DNA of 64,000 nucleotides from Paenibacillus antri (GCF_005765165.1 NZ_VCIW01000009.1:168095-232094), one strand, 5' to 3'. Shown: positions 52,726 to 62,687, counted from the stretch's first letter. Notes: generated by a model not told the origin, from the sequence alone. Numbers and translations: made by a program.

Positions 52726-53622
52726 ATGGAGCTGTTCACTCTGCTTGTGAACCCCGCCGACATCGACGCGGAGCGCGTCGCGGAAGCGATGCGAGCCGCC
52801 ATCGTCGAAGCGAGTCCCGTAGCGGACGGGATCGAGCTTCGCAGAGTTCCGCTTACGGGCGGGACAGGCATCGTATGCGATATCGCCAACGCGAGCCAGG
52901 AAACCATCGCGAAAGCCCGCAAGGCTGCGTCGCGACCGCTTGCGGCGGCTGTCATAGAAGGTTATGAACGCGAGTGGCTGCAGAAGTACATCGCGAAGGA
53001 AGTCGGAACCGAAGACCGGGAGGGCGTCGCCGCGGTGCAGGAGCAATGCGACCGCATGCTGGCGGCGAAGCCGAACGAGGACGGCGTCGAGGTGTTTTAC
53101 GAACGCCGCTTGTCCAAGCTGGCCGAAGCGATCGAGGCGTATCTCGGCGAAGAGCGTTTCCTGAACGTGGAAGGGTTCCTCCGGTTTCGCGCCGGATCGT
53201 ACGTGGAGGAGCTGCGCGATTCGGTCGCGTACGCGGTCGACGAATGGATGATGGAGCGTCAGTACCAGGAGTTCATCTCGTTGCTGAAATATTTCGTCTA
53301 CATTCAAGAGGCGAAAATTCCGGCGGCGCATGTCGTCCATCACGGCAACCATGACTTCACGCTGCTGAACGAGCGGATGCTGCCGATCGATACGAAGCAG
53401 ATGGACCAATTCGTCGTGGAGCTGATCGACAAGGACATCAGTTACGAGGACGTCATCGTCAGTACGCTCATTTCGGTATCGCCGGGCAAGCTGTTCGTGC
53501 ATACCCAGACGCCCGAGGAGCAAGTGATCAAGACGATTCTGACCATATTCGAGGGCCGCGCGGAGCTGTGCGTCGATTGCGGCGTCTGCCTGCCGCTGAT
53601 CGAGGAGCGCCGGAGGAAATAA
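52726..53622 (+). CDS. ytxC: Sporulation-associated protein YtxC
   Basis: A 298-residue cytosolic protein of the YtxC family of spore formers. Recognisable parts are EGFLRFRAGSYVEELRDSVAYAVDEW and the C-terminal TILTIFEGRAELCVDCGVCLP with a Cys-rich CxxCxxC end. The biochemical role is not known. Its place directly upstream of thrS is the same as in Bacillus subtilis, which supports the call. The start ATG follows GGAAGGGAGGGGAAACACC. Confidence 0.88.
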   Translation: MELFTLLVNPADIDAERVAEAMRAAIVEASPVADGIELRRVPLTGGTGIVCDIANASQETIAKARKAASRPLAAAVIEGYEREWLQKYIAKEVGTEDREGVAAVQEQCDRMLAAKPNEDGVEVFYERRLSKLAEAIEAYLGEERFLNVEGFLRFRAGSYVEELRDSVAYAVDEWMMERQYQEFISLLKYFVYIQEAKIPAAHVVHHGNHDFTLLNERMLPIDTKQMDQFVVELIDKDISYEDVIVSTLISVSPGKLFVHTQTPEEQVIKTILTIFEGRAELCVDCGVCLPLIEERRRK

Positions 53623-53668
53623 GGGGCCAGCCGCGCCTCGGACATATTCCCGAGCCGGGGAGCCCCGC

Positions 53669-53698
53669 TTGACGAACGCCCGCCGGCGCGTCTATAAT
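53669..53698 (+). promoter_or_regulatory. Promoter of the T-box-thrS unit
   Basis: TTGACG and TATAAT are separated by 18 bases, just upstream of the T-box leader. Confidence 0.85.
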
Positions 53699-53704
53699 GA
53701 TGTC

Positions 53705-54004
53705 ATATTTTAGCGCAAAGGCTTCGACCGAAGACAACAGCGTTCGCCGCTCCGCCCAGAGAGAGGAATCTCGGCTGCAAGTTCCTCCGGATTACGCACG
53801 AACCGCTTACCGCTTCGAGAGCCGCGTCGGCGAATCCGCTCCGGAAGGGAAGGATCGTAGCCGATGCCGGGACGTTCCCGTTATCGGACGAGGTGAATGA
53901 AGCGCGTTGCGCCTCGCGTCGTCCTAACGACGACGGGAAGCGAACGAACTAGGGTGGAACCGCGAATGCAAGCATTCGTCCCTATGGGGATGGGTGCTTT
54001 TTTT
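53705..54004 (+). ncRNA. T-box leader of thrS
   Basis: The leader of about 300 bases carries the universal T-box AGGGTGGAACCGCG at 53951-53964, which pairs with the end of uncharged tRNA. Next comes a terminator: AGCATTCGTCCC (53971-53982) pairs with GGGGATGGGTGCT (53986-53998) before a run of seven T. Uncharged tRNA-Thr would favour the antiterminator and switch thrS on. A stem-I region with the AGAGAGGAA-type internal loop lies near 53757-53770; ACC triplets near 53808-53820 are candidates for the threonine specifier, not proven. It fills the gap between ytxC and thrS. Confidence 0.93.
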
Positions 54005-54038
54005 GTTGTTTTCCAAAGACACGAGGAGGATGAAAGAC

Positions 54039-55973
54039 ATGATTAAGGTAACGCTGCCGGACGGGTCGATTCGCGAATACGAGGCCGGATCGACGATCGA
54101 GGACGTCGCGGGCTCGATCAGCCCGGGATTGAAGAAGAACGCGGTGGGCGGCAAGGTGAACGGCAAGTCCGTCGACCTGAGCTTCGCGTTGAAAGAAGAC
54201 GCGGCGGTGGAGATCGTCACGCTCGATTCCGAAGCGGGCGTCGAGGTGCTCCGCCACAGCACGGCGCATCTGCTTGCGCAGGCGATCAAGCGGATCTACG
54301 GCGCGGACAACGTGCGTCTCGGCGTCGGTCCGGTCATCGAAGACGGTTTCTATTACGATATCGATCTCGATACGCCGATCTCCGTCGAGGACTTCCCGAA
54401 GATCGAGAAAGAGATGGAGCGCATCGTCGGCGAAAATTTGGCGATCACGCGCCGCGAAGTGAGCCGCGAAGAGGCGAAGGCCATTTTCAAAGGGATCAAC
54501 GATCCGTTGAAGGTAGAGCTGCTCGACGCGATTCCGGGCGACGAGCCGATCACGCTGTACGATCAAGGCGAGTTCTTCGATCTGTGCCGCGGACCGCACC
54601 TGCCGGCAACCAGCCGGATCAAGGCGTTCAAGCTGCTCAGCGTGGCGGGCGCTTACTGGCGCGGCGACGCGAAGAATAAGATGCTGCAGCGCATCTACGG
54701 CACGGCGTTCCCGAAGAAGGCGCAGCTGGACGAGCACTTGGTGCTCTTGGAAGAAGCGAAGAAGCGGGATCATCGGAAAATCGGCCGCGAGCTGAAGATG
54801 TTCTCCTTCTCGCGCGAGGTCGGCCAAGGCTTGCCGCTCTGGCTGCCGCGGGGCGCGAAGCTGCGCCGCATCATGGAGCGCTACATCGTCGATCTCGAAG
54901 AGCGCCTCGGCTACAGCCACGTCTATACGCCGGTGCTCGCGAACGTCGAGCTCTATAAGATTTCGGGCCACTGGGCGCATTATCAAGAGGACATGTTCCC
55001 GGTGATGGGCATGGACAACGAGGAGCTCGTCCTCCGTCCGATGAACTGCCCGCATCATATGATGGTGTATAAGAGCGACATGCGGAGCTACCGCGACCTG
55101 CCGGTCCGCATCGCCGAGCTCGGCACGATGCACCGGTACGAGATGTCCGGCGCGTTGACGGGCCTCCATCGCGTCCGCGCGATGACGCTGAACGACGCCC
55201 ACATCTTCTGCCGTCCGGACCAGATCAAGGAGGAGTTCGCGCGCGTCGTGCAGCTGATCCAGCATGTGTACAAGGACTTCGGCATCGAGGAATACCGGTT
55301 CCGCCTGTCGTACCGCGATCCGAACAACAAGGAGAAGTACTTCGACGACGACGCGATGTGGGAGATGTCCCAGCGCATGCTGAAGGAAGTCGTCGAGGAC
55401 CTCGGCTTGCCGTACTACGAGGCGGAAGGCGAAGCGGCGTTCTACGGGCCGAAGCTGGACGTGCAAATCAAGACCGCTTTGAAAAAGGAAGAGACGCTCT
55501 CCACGGCGCAGCTGGACTTCCTGCTGCCGCAGCGGTTCGAGCTCGAATACGTCGGCGAGGACGGTCAGAAGCATCGTCCGGTCGTCATCCATCGCGGGAT
55601 CATCTCTACGATGGAGCGCATGACGGCGTTCCTGCTCGAAAATTTCGTCGGCGCGCTGCCGACGTGGCTGTCGCCGGTGCAGGCGGTGGTCGTTCCGGTA
55701 TCGGACAAGTTCTCGGATTACGCCAAGAACGTACAGGAGAAGATGCAGGCGTCTCGCCTCCGGGTCGACGCGGATCTTCGCAACGAGAAGCTCGGCTATA
55801 AGATTCGCGAAGCGCAGCTGGAGCGCATCCCGTACATGTTCGTCGTCGGCGAGAACGAGCAGAGCGCCGGCACGGTATCGATCCGGCGCCGCGGCGACGG
55901 CGATATCGGCGCGTTCCCGGTCGAGGAAGCGATCCGGATGATCCAAGAAGAGGTCGGCGGGAAAGTCTACTAA
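54039..55973 (+). CDS. thrS: Threonine-tRNA ligase
   Basis: A 644-residue class-II aminoacyl-tRNA synthetase that charges tRNA-Thr. It has an N-terminal TGS domain ([16 protein letters not shown]), an editing domain with [12 protein letters not shown] and [11 protein letters not shown], the catalytic core with [12 protein letters not shown] and [16 protein letters not shown], and a C-terminal anticodon-binding domain ([16 protein letters not shown]). Length matches the family. I chose ATG 54039 because AGGAGG directly abuts the in-frame ATG 54030, while it lies 9 bases from 54039. It is controlled by the upstream T-box. Confidence 0.96.
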   Translation: MIKVTLPDGSIREYEAGSTIEDVAGSISPGLKKNAVGGKVNGKSVDLSFALKEDAAVEIVTLDSEAGVEVLRHSTAHLLAQAIKRIYGADNVRLGVGPVIEDGFYYDIDLDTPISVEDFPKIEKEMERIVGENLAITRREVSREEAKAIFKGINDPLKVELLDAIPGDEPITLYDQGEFFDLCRGPHLPATSRIKAFKLLSVAGAYWRGDAKNKMLQRIYGTAFPKKAQLDEHLVLLEEAKKRDHRKIGRELKMFSFSREVGQGLPLWLPRGAKLRRIMERYIVDLEERLGYSHVYTPVLANVELYKISGHWAHYQEDMFPVMGMDNEELVLRPMNCPHHMMVYKSDMRSYRDLPVRIAELGTMHRYEMSGALTGLHRVRAMTLNDAHIFCRPDQIKEEFARVVQLIQHVYKDFGIEEYRFRLSYRDPNNKEKYFDDDAMWEMSQRMLKEVVEDLGLPYYEAEGEAAFYGPKLDVQIKTALKKEETLSTAQLDFLLPQRFELEYVGEDGQKHRPVVIHRGIISTMERMTAFLLENFVGALPTWLSPVQAVVVPVSDKFSDYAKNVQEKMQASRLRVDADLRNEKLGYKIREAQLERIPYMFVVGENEQSAGTVSIRRRGDGDIGAFPVEEAIRMIQEEVGGKVY

Positions 55974-55988
55974 ACTAGCGAATTCAGA

Positions 55989-56081
55989 CGGTTTTCATCC
56001 CCTCGCATGCCAATAAATAGGTTTTTAATGTATAAGAACCAATTGGCCTGGACACCCTCAGAGTATGGGGGGATGAAACCG
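55989..56081 (+). promoter_or_regulatory. Long-range inverted repeat covering a ribosome site
   Basis: CGGTTTTCATCCCC (55989-56002) is complementary, apart from one extra base, to GGGGATGAAACCG (56069-56081), which includes the GGGGGG ribosome site of the next gene. The 66 bases between are AT-rich. The pairing would hide the ribosome site or form a switch with another structure. Confidence 0.5.
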
Positions 56082-56082
56082 A

Positions 56083-56817
56083 ATGATGACAACGACGCCA
56101 ACGAAGCCTGCGACGACGACGAACGGAAAGATTCGAACGATGGTCGTAGGCATGACCGCTTTCCTATTGATTGCGTCGCTAGGGCCGATAGGCAATGGCA
56201 AAATACTAGGAGCGCATCTCGAAGCGTCCGACGACGCGTCGCCGACGCAAGCGGAATTCCCCGGGCAGCTGCAAAGCCTGAGCCCGGTTAAGAACCTGGG
56301 ATCGCCGGCCGCGCGTCCGACGATCGTGCAGCTCCTGCAAGCGAACGTGAAATCGAAGTCGCAATGGATGAAGCTGGCGAAGGCGGTGCCGGTGCTCCAT
56401 GCCGACAAGATGAAACAATATGACGAGATCGAAGTGACGGCGACCGGCTATACGGCGGGCGTCGAATCGACCGGCAAGTCGCCGGATCACCCGCAATACG
56501 GCATCACGTACTCCGGCGTGAAGGTGCGACGCGACGTATTTTCCACGATCGCGGCCGACCGCAAGGTGTTCCCGATCGGTACGGTGCTGCATATTCCCGG
56601 CTACGGCTACGGCGTCGTCGCCGACACCGGCTCCGCGATCAAGGGGAAGAAGATCGACTTGTTCTTCGAGACGACGAAGCAGGTGTACGACGAGTGGGGC
56701 AAGAAGAAGGTCAAGGTTCGCGTCATTCTCAAGGGCAACGGAAAACTCACGGAGAAGGAATTGAATCGGTTGAACGACCTGATCTTGGAGGACGGTCGGA
56801 GGAAGCTGTCGGTATAA
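56083..56817 (+). CDS. 3D-domain cell-wall protein
   Basis: A 244-residue protein with an N-terminal membrane anchor or signal peptide ([21 protein letters not shown], about residues 18-38), a Ser/Pro-rich linker, and a C-terminal 3D domain with the three conserved Asp regions ([59 protein letters not shown]). 3D domains have a lytic-transglycosylase-like fold and are found in cell-wall enzymes such as YocH and YuiC, so it probably trims peptidoglycan. There is no LysM or G5 domain. Two ATG codons follow each other at 56083 and 56086. Confidence 0.88.
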   Translation: MMTTTPTKPATTTNGKIRTMVVGMTAFLLIASLGPIGNGKILGAHLEASDDASPTQAEFPGQLQSLSPVKNLGSPAARPTIVQLLQANVKSKSQWMKLAKAVPVLHADKMKQYDEIEVTATGYTAGVESTGKSPDHPQYGITYSGVKVRRDVFSTIAADRKVFPIGTVLHIPGYGYGVVADTGSAIKGKKIDLFFETTKQVYDEWGKKKVKVRVILKGNGKLTEKELNRLNDLILEDGRRKLSV

Positions 56818-56840
56818 CGGTTGGAAAATGAAACTTTTGA

Positions 56841-56871
56841 GAGGAACGCTGACGCGTTCCTCTTTTCTTTT
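56841..56871 (+). terminator. Terminator of the 3D-protein gene
   Basis: GAGGAACGC pairs with GCGTTCCTC around TGAC, followed by TTTTCTTTTGG. Confidence 0.9.
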
Positions 56872-56927
56872 GGTTATATGAGGATTATAATGTTAGAAAA
56901 GGTAACGTAGATGAGAGGGTGGGCGCG

Positions 56928-58310
56928 GTGGGTTGGACATTCTGGAAGAAGTCAGGGAACATAGCTGACGCGAGGAGGGCCGGAAGCTCCGCTACGGCGG
57001 AAGTGGTCGAAGCGTTCCTGAACGAATCGCAAGTGTTTGCGGACCGTCTCATCGCCAGCGTGGACGACCTCGGCCGGGCCGCCGATCATCTGAACGATAT
57101 CGCGGAGCGCTCCTCCGACGCGGGCGACAAGCTGCGCAAGCGAAGCTTGCACGTCATGAGCCGCTTGAAGCAGACGCTCGTCTGGATGAAGGAAGCCGAC
57201 GCCCAAGCGGAGCGCGTGCACGCGCTGTCGGATCGCATGAAGCAGGAGAGCGAGCGGACGCGCGCGAATATGGTCGACATGAACGAGGCGGTCCATGAGT
57301 CGGTGCGCGCGCTGTCCGAGCTCGACGGGTTGAATCGGACGGTGGTCGACCATGTGAAGCATTCGACCGAGCGGATGAAGCATATCGAGGATATTAACGA
57401 GCTGCTTCGGGAGATCGTCGGGCAGACGTCGCTGCTCGCCTTGAACGCCTCGATCGAGGCGGCGCGCGCCGGCGAAGCCGGCCGCGGGTTCGTCGTCGTC
57501 GCGGATCGGATCAAGAAGCTCGCGGAGCAAAGCCGCGAAGCGGTCGAACGTTCCTCGCGCATGGTCGAGGAGATCGGGCTCGGCGCCGCGCAGGCCGCGG
57601 CGGCGGTGGAGACCGAGCGCGCGTCGGTGCAGCGGGCGATCGGCCATGTGCGGGCGATCGCGCTGAAGCTGGACGAGGCGTCCGCCGCGGTGGAGGCGGT
57701 GCACGACTCGGCCCTCGGCGTCGCGGACGCCAACCGGGAGCAGCGGATCCGCGTCTCCCGCACGGCCGACATGGTGAACGAAGCGGCGGAGCTCGGGCAG
57801 GAGACGGTGCAGAGCGTCGAGCAGACGATGGCGGACATGCGGCGCCAGCGCGAGGGCATCGAGTCGCTCCAGACGGTCGGCGCGGAGCTGCAGCAAGCGT
57901 CCAGCGAGCTCGTCTCGTCGATCCTCTCGCTCCGCGCGGAGGACGGCGCAGAGCTCGACGGCGTCGACCTCGAGCAGGCCAAGCGCATTCTGCGCTCGCT
58001 CGCGGACGAGCTGACGGCCGCAGGGCTCGACAAGGACCGGCACAAGGGCATGCTGCTGCGGGCGTTGAGGGAGCATGACGGAGTCGAAGCCGTCTGGTCG
58101 AACGACCCCGACGGCCGCTTCATCTTCTCCGAGCCGGCCGCCGGTCTCTTGCACGCGCGCCATCGGGAATGGTGGAAGCGCGCGATGGCGGGCGAGCTGT
58201 ATATATCGGAGCCGTACGTCTCCGCCATTACGAAGCGCCCTTGCGTCACGCTCGCCGTCCGCTACCAAGGCGGCGCGGGCGGCGTGGTGGGCATCGATTT
58301 GCGGGTGTGA
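56928..58310 (+). CDS. Soluble chemotaxis-type protein with C-terminal Cache-like domain
   Basis: A 460-residue methyl-accepting-type protein. Residues 20-330 are helical coiled coil; the signalling hairpin tip of the family is clear near 160-200 ([40 protein letters not shown]). There is no membrane helix, so it is cytosolic. Residues about 360-460 look like a Cache/PAS-type sensor ([53 protein letters not shown]), placed after the signalling part rather than before it. I prefer GTG 56928, 8 bases after GAGAGGG, to GTG 56919. TATAAT at 56886 is a candidate -10. Confidence 0.87.
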   Translation: MGWTFWKKSGNIADARRAGSSATAEVVEAFLNESQVFADRLIASVDDLGRAADHLNDIAERSSDAGDKLRKRSLHVMSRLKQTLVWMKEADAQAERVHALSDRMKQESERTRANMVDMNEAVHESVRALSELDGLNRTVVDHVKHSTERMKHIEDINELLREIVGQTSLLALNASIEAARAGEAGRGFVVVADRIKKLAEQSREAVERSSRMVEEIGLGAAQAAAAVETERASVQRAIGHVRAIALKLDEASAAVEAVHDSALGVADANREQRIRVSRTADMVNEAAELGQETVQSVEQTMADMRRQREGIESLQTVGAELQQASSELVSSILSLRAEDGAELDGVDLEQAKRILRSLADELTAAGLDKDRHKGMLLRALREHDGVEAVWSNDPDGRFIFSEPAAGLLHARHREWWKRAMAGELYISEPYVSAITKRPCVTLAVRYQGGAGGVVGIDLRV

Positions 58311-58369
58311 TACATAATCGACGGAAGAGACGCCTACTCTAATGGAAACTATGTAGGGGGTCGCTTCCG

Positions 58370-58783
58370 TTGATTTCTTTAAATTCGAATCTAACGAATC
58401 GGGAGCTCGATTTCGTGGAGCTGAAAGACGCGCTCGAGCGCCGCTTGTTCGCGCTCGGCGGCAACTGGGATTACAATCAAGGCAGCTTCGATCGGAAACT
58501 CGACGGCGAGAAGCAGACCGTGTGGCTTCGCGTTCCGTTCGAGGTCGTGCACGGCGAGCTGGACCCGGACGCGCCGCAGCCCGGGACGCGCGTCGTCGTC
58601 GGGACGCCTTACGTGTTGAAGCATCTCTATAATGCCGGCGACGACCATACGGCTCGCTTTTACGTGCTAAGCGCGTTGGTGAATCAATTCCAAGCGCCGG
58701 TCGACCCGGACGCGGCGGTCGAGGACGCCTACGTCGCGGAGGCGAAGGATGTTCTTCGAGAGATCGAATCGGCGCTTGTCTAG
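58370..58783 (+). CDS. yugN: YugN-family protein
   Basis: A 137-residue cytosolic protein of the YugN-like family. It shows FALGGNWDYNQGSFDRKLD, WLRVPFEVVHGELDPDAPQPGTRV, GTPYVLKHLYNAGDDH and VNQFQAPVDPD, all typical. The function of the family is unknown. Translation begins at TTG 58370 with TAGGGGG 9 bases upstream. It stands alone between the chemotaxis-type gene and htrA. Confidence 0.9.
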   Translation: MISLNSNLTNRELDFVELKDALERRLFALGGNWDYNQGSFDRKLDGEKQTVWLRVPFEVVHGELDPDAPQPGTRVVVGTPYVLKHLYNAGDDHTARFYVLSALVNQFQAPVDPDAAVEDAYVAEAKDVLREIESALV

Positions 58784-58818
58784 AAAATCGTTCGTCTTTT
58801 CAGCGCGAATTTAGCCTT

Positions 58819-58852
58819 CTTTAAGGTAGCTTTAAGGTTCTTCGTTCACAAT
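58819..58852 (+). promoter_or_regulatory. Direct-repeat activator site and promoter of htrA
   Basis: CTTTAAGGT occurs twice, at 58819-58827 and 58830-58838, with an 11-base period, the spacing used by OmpR-type response regulators. CACAAT at 58847-58852 is a candidate -10 with no good -35, as in activated promoters. A matching regulator and kinase are encoded right after htrA. Confidence 0.65.
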
Positions 58853-58886
58853 AGAGCCATAAGGTTATTTGAGGAGGTTATTCGCA

Positions 58887-60329
58887 ATGGACGATCATAA
58901 TAAGAAGGATAGAGAGTATCACCATTTTACGTACGGACGAGTTCCGTCGGAGCGCGAACGGGAAGAGGCGCGGCGCGAAGCGGCGTCGGAAGCCGCGGTC
59001 GAAGCTGAGGTGACGCCGCCGCGGGAGCTGCGCACGTACCCGATGGTGCAGACGTCGCCGAAGCCGCAGCCCGCCTGGTCGTACACCGGCGCGGAGGCGC
59101 GTCCGCCGAAGCGTTCTTCGTTCAAGAGCGTCGTCGCCGCGTTCCTCGCCGGCGCGGTCGTCGTCGGCAGCTTGATGTTCGCGAGCGACAAGATGAACCT
59201 GTTCTCGGGCAGCGACGTCTTGGCGACGGGGGCGGCGTCGGGCGGCGTCGGCACCGCGACGAACGCGGCCGGCAACGGCTCGAGCGGCGCGATCGAGACG
59301 GCGGCGATCGACGTCGTCCGGCCGAATACGATCGCGGAGCTGGTCGACGTCGCGTCCCCGGCGGTCGTGAAGATCGTCACGTACGCGAACCAGCGCGCGA
59401 GCTCGGGATCCAGCATTTTCGATCAGTTCTTCGGGGTTCCGGAGCAGCGCCGGCCGAGCGCGGGTACGGGCAATCTCGTGCAGGTCGGTTCGGGGTCGGG
59501 ATTCTTCTTCGATAAGGAAGGGTATATCCTTACCAACGAGCACGTCATTAACGGCGCGGAGAAGGTCGAAGTCGTGGTGGAGGGCACGAAGGAGCCTTAT
59601 GTCGCGGAAGTGCTCGGCACGGCGTACGATCTCGATCTTGCGGTGTTGAAGATCGAGGGCGCGGCCGACTTCCCGACGCTGCCGCTCGGCAGCTCCGATT
59701 CGATCGACGTCGGCGATTGGGTCGTCGCGATCGGCAATCCGTACGAGTTCGATCATACGGTCACGGTCGGCGTGCTGTCGGCGAAGGAGCGGGCGATCGA
59801 TATTCCGGACACGGAAGGCACCCGGAAGTACCAAGCGCTGCTTCAGACGGACGCCTCCATTAACCCGGGCAACTCGGGCGGTCCGCTGCTCAACTTGAAC
59901 GGCGAGGTCATCGGCATCAATACGGCGGTGAACGCGCAGGCGCAAGGCATCGGCTTCGCGATTCCGACGACCACGATCAACGAGGTGCTCGAATCGCTCA
60001 AGGCGAACAAGGCGATTCCGCGTCCGTACATCGGCGTCATGATGGGCGACGTGCCGGAAGAGTATATCGACGACCTGGGTCTCGAGGACAAGGACGGCGC
60101 GTTCATCTCCGAGGTCATCCTCGGTTCGCCGGCCTATAAGGCGGGCCTTCAGCAATACGACGTCGTCGTCGGGATCGACGGGCAGGAGATCAAGGGCGCC
60201 GCGGATTTGCAGACGATCGTCGGCAAGAAGAAGCCGGGAGACCAGATGTCGCTCGACGTCATCCGCAACGGGAAATCGGTGAAGGTGACCGTGACGGTCG
60301 GCGACCGGAACGACGCGGCTCAGCAATAA
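58887..60329 (+). CDS. htrA: HtrA-type membrane serine protease
   Basis: A 480-residue quality-control protease. A charged cytosolic N-terminal part of about 78 residues is followed by one membrane helix (residues 79-100) and a Ser/Gly-rich linker. The trypsin-like domain has the triad H219 (ILTNEHVING), D250 (DLDLAVLKI) and S330 (NPGNSGGPL). A single PDZ domain ends the protein (IGVMMGDVPEEYIDDL, SPAYKAGLQQYDVVVGIDG). It degrades misfolded proteins at the outer side of the membrane. ATG 58887 lies 8 bases after GAGGAGGT. It is followed by a two-component pair, as in stress-responsive systems such as CssRS. Confidence 0.95.
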   Translation: MDDHNKKDREYHHFTYGRVPSEREREEARREAASEAAVEAEVTPPRELRTYPMVQTSPKPQPAWSYTGAEARPPKRSSFKSVVAAFLAGAVVVGSLMFASDKMNLFSGSDVLATGAASGGVGTATNAAGNGSSGAIETAAIDVVRPNTIAELVDVASPAVVKIVTYANQRASSGSSIFDQFFGVPEQRRPSAGTGNLVQVGSGSGFFFDKEGYILTNEHVINGAEKVEVVVEGTKEPYVAEVLGTAYDLDLAVLKIEGAADFPTLPLGSSDSIDVGDWVVAIGNPYEFDHTVTVGVLSAKERAIDIPDTEGTRKYQALLQTDASINPGNSGGPLLNLNGEVIGINTAVNAQAQGIGFAIPTTTINEVLESLKANKAIPRPYIGVMMGDVPEEYIDDLGLEDKDGAFISEVILGSPAYKAGLQQYDVVVGIDGQEIKGAADLQTIVGKKKPGDQMSLDVIRNGKSVKVTVTVGDRNDAAQQ

Positions 60330-60357
60330 AGACGAGCGCCCCGCGCGGGGCGAACGA

Positions 60358-60396
60358 ACGGCCGAACGGTGATGTGGATCCCGTTCGGCCGTTTTT
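60358..60396 (+). terminator. Terminator of htrA
   Basis: ACGGCCGAACGG pairs with CCGTTCGGCCGT around an 11-base loop, followed by TTTTC. A second GC hairpin (GCGCCCCGCGCGGGGCG, 60336-60352) precedes it. The response-regulator gene thus needs its own promoter or read-through; TTGCCG-17-TACGAT at 60402-60430 is a weak candidate. Confidence 0.85.
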
Positions 60397-60475
60397 CGAT
60401 TTTGCCGCGGGGCGGGTTTTGTTTTACGATAGATTCGGAAGTTTTTTTTCGCGAGACGGAGGCGATTCATTCGCG

Positions 60476-61177
60476 ATGAGAGAGACGGTATTGGTCATCG
60501 ACGACGACGAGAAGATTACATCGATGCTGCGCCGCGGCCTCGCCTTCGAGGGTTACGGGGTGCGGACCGCGCGCAACGGCGCGGAAGGGCTGGAAGCGAT
60601 CCGGCAAGAGGAGCCGGACGTCATCGTGCTCGATATTATGATGCCGGGCGTGGACGGCTGGGAGGTGTGCCGGCGGCTGCGCGAGGCGGGCAGCCGCGTG
60701 CCGGTGCTCATGCTGACGGCGAAGGACGAGGTGAGCGACCGCGTGCGGGGGCTCGACGCGGGCGCGGACGACTACCTCGTCAAGCCGTTCGCGTTGGAGG
60801 AGCTGCTGGCGCGGGTGCGCGCCTTGCTTCGGCGCAGCGCCGTTCCGCGCGCCGACGAGGCGGCTCTGGATCGGCGCCTCGTCTTCGAGGATTTGACGCT
60901 CGACCCGGATACGAGGGAAGCGGTTCGAGGCGGCCGGTCGATCGAGCTGACCGCGAAGGAATACGAGCTGTTGCACTTTTTTCTATCGAATCCGCGGCGC
61001 GTGCTGTCGCGCGACGTGCTGATGGATAAGATTTGGGGGTACGACTACAGCGGGGAGTCGAACGTGCTGGAAGTGTACGTCGCGATGCTGCGCAACAAGC
61101 TGGAGGAGGCCGGCGAGAAGCGGCTGATCCAGACGGTGCGCGGCGCCGGATACGTATTGCGAGGCGACAAGGGATGA
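60476..61177 (+). CDS. OmpR-family response regulator
   Basis: A 233-residue two-component regulator. The receiver domain has the acidic pocket D10/D11, the phosphorylated D53 (VIVLDIMMPG), T81 and K103 (DDYLVKPF). The OmpR-type winged helix occupies residues 135-230 (ELTAKEYELLHFFLSNPRRV, VLEVYVAMLRNKLEE, TVRGAGYVL). It likely binds the 11-base-spaced repeats upstream of htrA (inference). GGAGG lies 13 bases from ATG 60476, a long gap. It overlaps the kinase start as ATGA. Confidence 0.95.
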   Translation: MRETVLVIDDDEKITSMLRRGLAFEGYGVRTARNGAEGLEAIRQEEPDVIVLDIMMPGVDGWEVCRRLREAGSRVPVLMLTAKDEVSDRVRGLDAGADDYLVKPFALEELLARVRALLRRSAVPRADEAALDRRLVFEDLTLDPDTREAVRGGRSIELTAKEYELLHFFLSNPRRVLSRDVLMDKIWGYDYSGESNVLEVYVAMLRNKLEEAGEKRLIQTVRGAGYVLRGDKG

Positions 61178-62655
61178 GCATTCGGCTGCGATTGACGTTA
61201 TGGTACAGCGCCGTGCTCGGCGTCACCGTCATCGCCTTCTGCATCGCGGTGTACGTGTTGGTTTCGTTCATTCTCTCCACGGGGGAGAAACGCGACATGG
61301 AGGCGCTCGCCGTGAGAATCGAGCAAGAAATCGGCGTCCGCGTCGGTTGGAGCTTCTTCTACGGCCCCCGCGTCGTACCGCAATTCCCCGCGCTCGACGA
61401 ATTCCGCTACTCGGGTTACTTCCTGCAGATGGTAGATGCCGACGGGCGGGTGTGGCAGAAGAACATCAACGGCCAGCTGCCGTTGCCGGCGAACGTCGAG
61501 GACGGCGAGCCGGTGACGAAGCCGATGTATATGGAACGCAAGATCGGCGGGAACACCGTCTTGATCTACAATCGGCCGATGCTGCTGCCGAACACGGACA
61601 ATTACGTCGGGCTGCTGCAGGTGGCGACGACGATCGACGACCTGGAGCAGACGCTGTCGTATTTGCGCACCGTGCTGACGGTAACGGCGCTGGCGGCGAT
61701 CGCGCTGGCGTCCACGCTCGGCTGGTTCCTGGCGCGCAAGGCGCTGAAGCCGATCGAGCTCGTCATCGGCGCGGCCGATCGGATCGGCGAGGCGGAGGAT
61801 CTGAGCCACCGGATCGAATACGGCGGGCCGCAGGACGAGATCGGGCGGCTGACGTCGACGATCAACGGCATGCTCTCGCGCATTCAGACCGCGTACGGGG
61901 AGCTCGAGGACGCGGTGCGGGCGCAGCGCCGGTTCGTCTCCGACGCGTCGCACGAGCTGCGGACGCCGCTCACGACGATCCGAGGAAACGTAGAGCTTCT
62001 CGAGAAGATGTGGCGCCGATGGCAGGAGGCCGGCGCGCTCCGCGGCGTCGACGGCGAGCAGGCGGAGATCGCGATGGAGTCCGTGCGGGATATCGCCGGG
62101 GAGGCGGAGCGCATGAGCCGGCTCGTGAACGACATGCTGACGCTCGCGCGCGCGGACGCCGGCCACAAGATGCGTATGGAGCGTCTAGAGTTGGCGCCGC
62201 TCGTGGCCGAGGTCGCCCGGAAGGCGACGCATCTGCCTCGCGCGGCGGATTGGGTCGTCGGAGACTTGTCCGCGCTGCAGGGGGTCTCGGTCGTCGGCGA
62301 CGCGGATGCGCTGCGGCAGTTGTTGTTCATTTTCATCGAAAATGCGTTCAAATACACCCCCTCCGGAGAAGTGGAGCTGTCGGCGGTCCCGTCGGAGGAG
62401 GGCGATCGCATCGGCCTTCGCATCCGGGACACGGGGATCGGGATGGAGAAGGAGCATGTGCCGCGCATCTTCGAGCGGTTTTACCGCATCGACCCGTCGC
62501 GCGGCGAGACGAGCGGCACCGGCCTCGGCCTGTCGATCGCCCGGTGGATCATCGATCAGCACGACGGCTCGATCGAGGTGTTGACGCGTCCCGGCGGCGG
62601 CACGTCGTTCATCGTCTGGCTGCGAATCGAGCCGGCGCTTCCGGAATTGCCGTAG
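61174..62655 (+). CDS. Membrane histidine kinase
   Basis: A 493-residue sensor kinase, partner of the preceding regulator. Two membrane helices (about 8-34 and 168-192) enclose an outside sensor of about 130 residues. HAMP follows (ARKALKPIELVIGAADRIGE). The phosphorylated His is H260 in SDASHELRTPLTTIRGN. The ATP-binding domain shows the N box FIENAFKYTPSGEVE, the G1 box RDTGIGMEKE, the F box IFERFYRIDPSRGE and the G2 box SGTGLGLSIARWI. The sensor may detect envelope stress, given htrA next door; that is inference. Confidence 0.95.
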   Translation: MSIRLRLTLWYSAVLGVTVIAFCIAVYVLVSFILSTGEKRDMEALAVRIEQEIGVRVGWSFFYGPRVVPQFPALDEFRYSGYFLQMVDADGRVWQKNINGQLPLPANVEDGEPVTKPMYMERKIGGNTVLIYNRPMLLPNTDNYVGLLQVATTIDDLEQTLSYLRTVLTVTALAAIALASTLGWFLARKALKPIELVIGAADRIGEAEDLSHRIEYGGPQDEIGRLTSTINGMLSRIQTAYGELEDAVRAQRRFVSDASHELRTPLTTIRGNVELLEKMWRRWQEAGALRGVDGEQAEIAMESVRDIAGEAERMSRLVNDMLTLARADAGHKMRMERLELAPLVAEVARKATHLPRAADWVVGDLSALQGVSVVGDADALRQLLFIFIENAFKYTPSGEVELSAVPSEEGDRIGLRIRDTGIGMEKEHVPRIFERFYRIDPSRGETSGTGLGLSIARWIIDQHDGSIEVLTRPGGGTSFIVWLRIEPALPELP

Positions 62656-62687
62656 GGGCCGTCATGTACTCCGGCGGCGGTTTCCCT

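Noticed and set aside
53982..55946. Open frame of about 654 codons opposite thrS
   Set aside because: thrS has all synthetase motifs and a T-box; the opposite frame is a composition effect.
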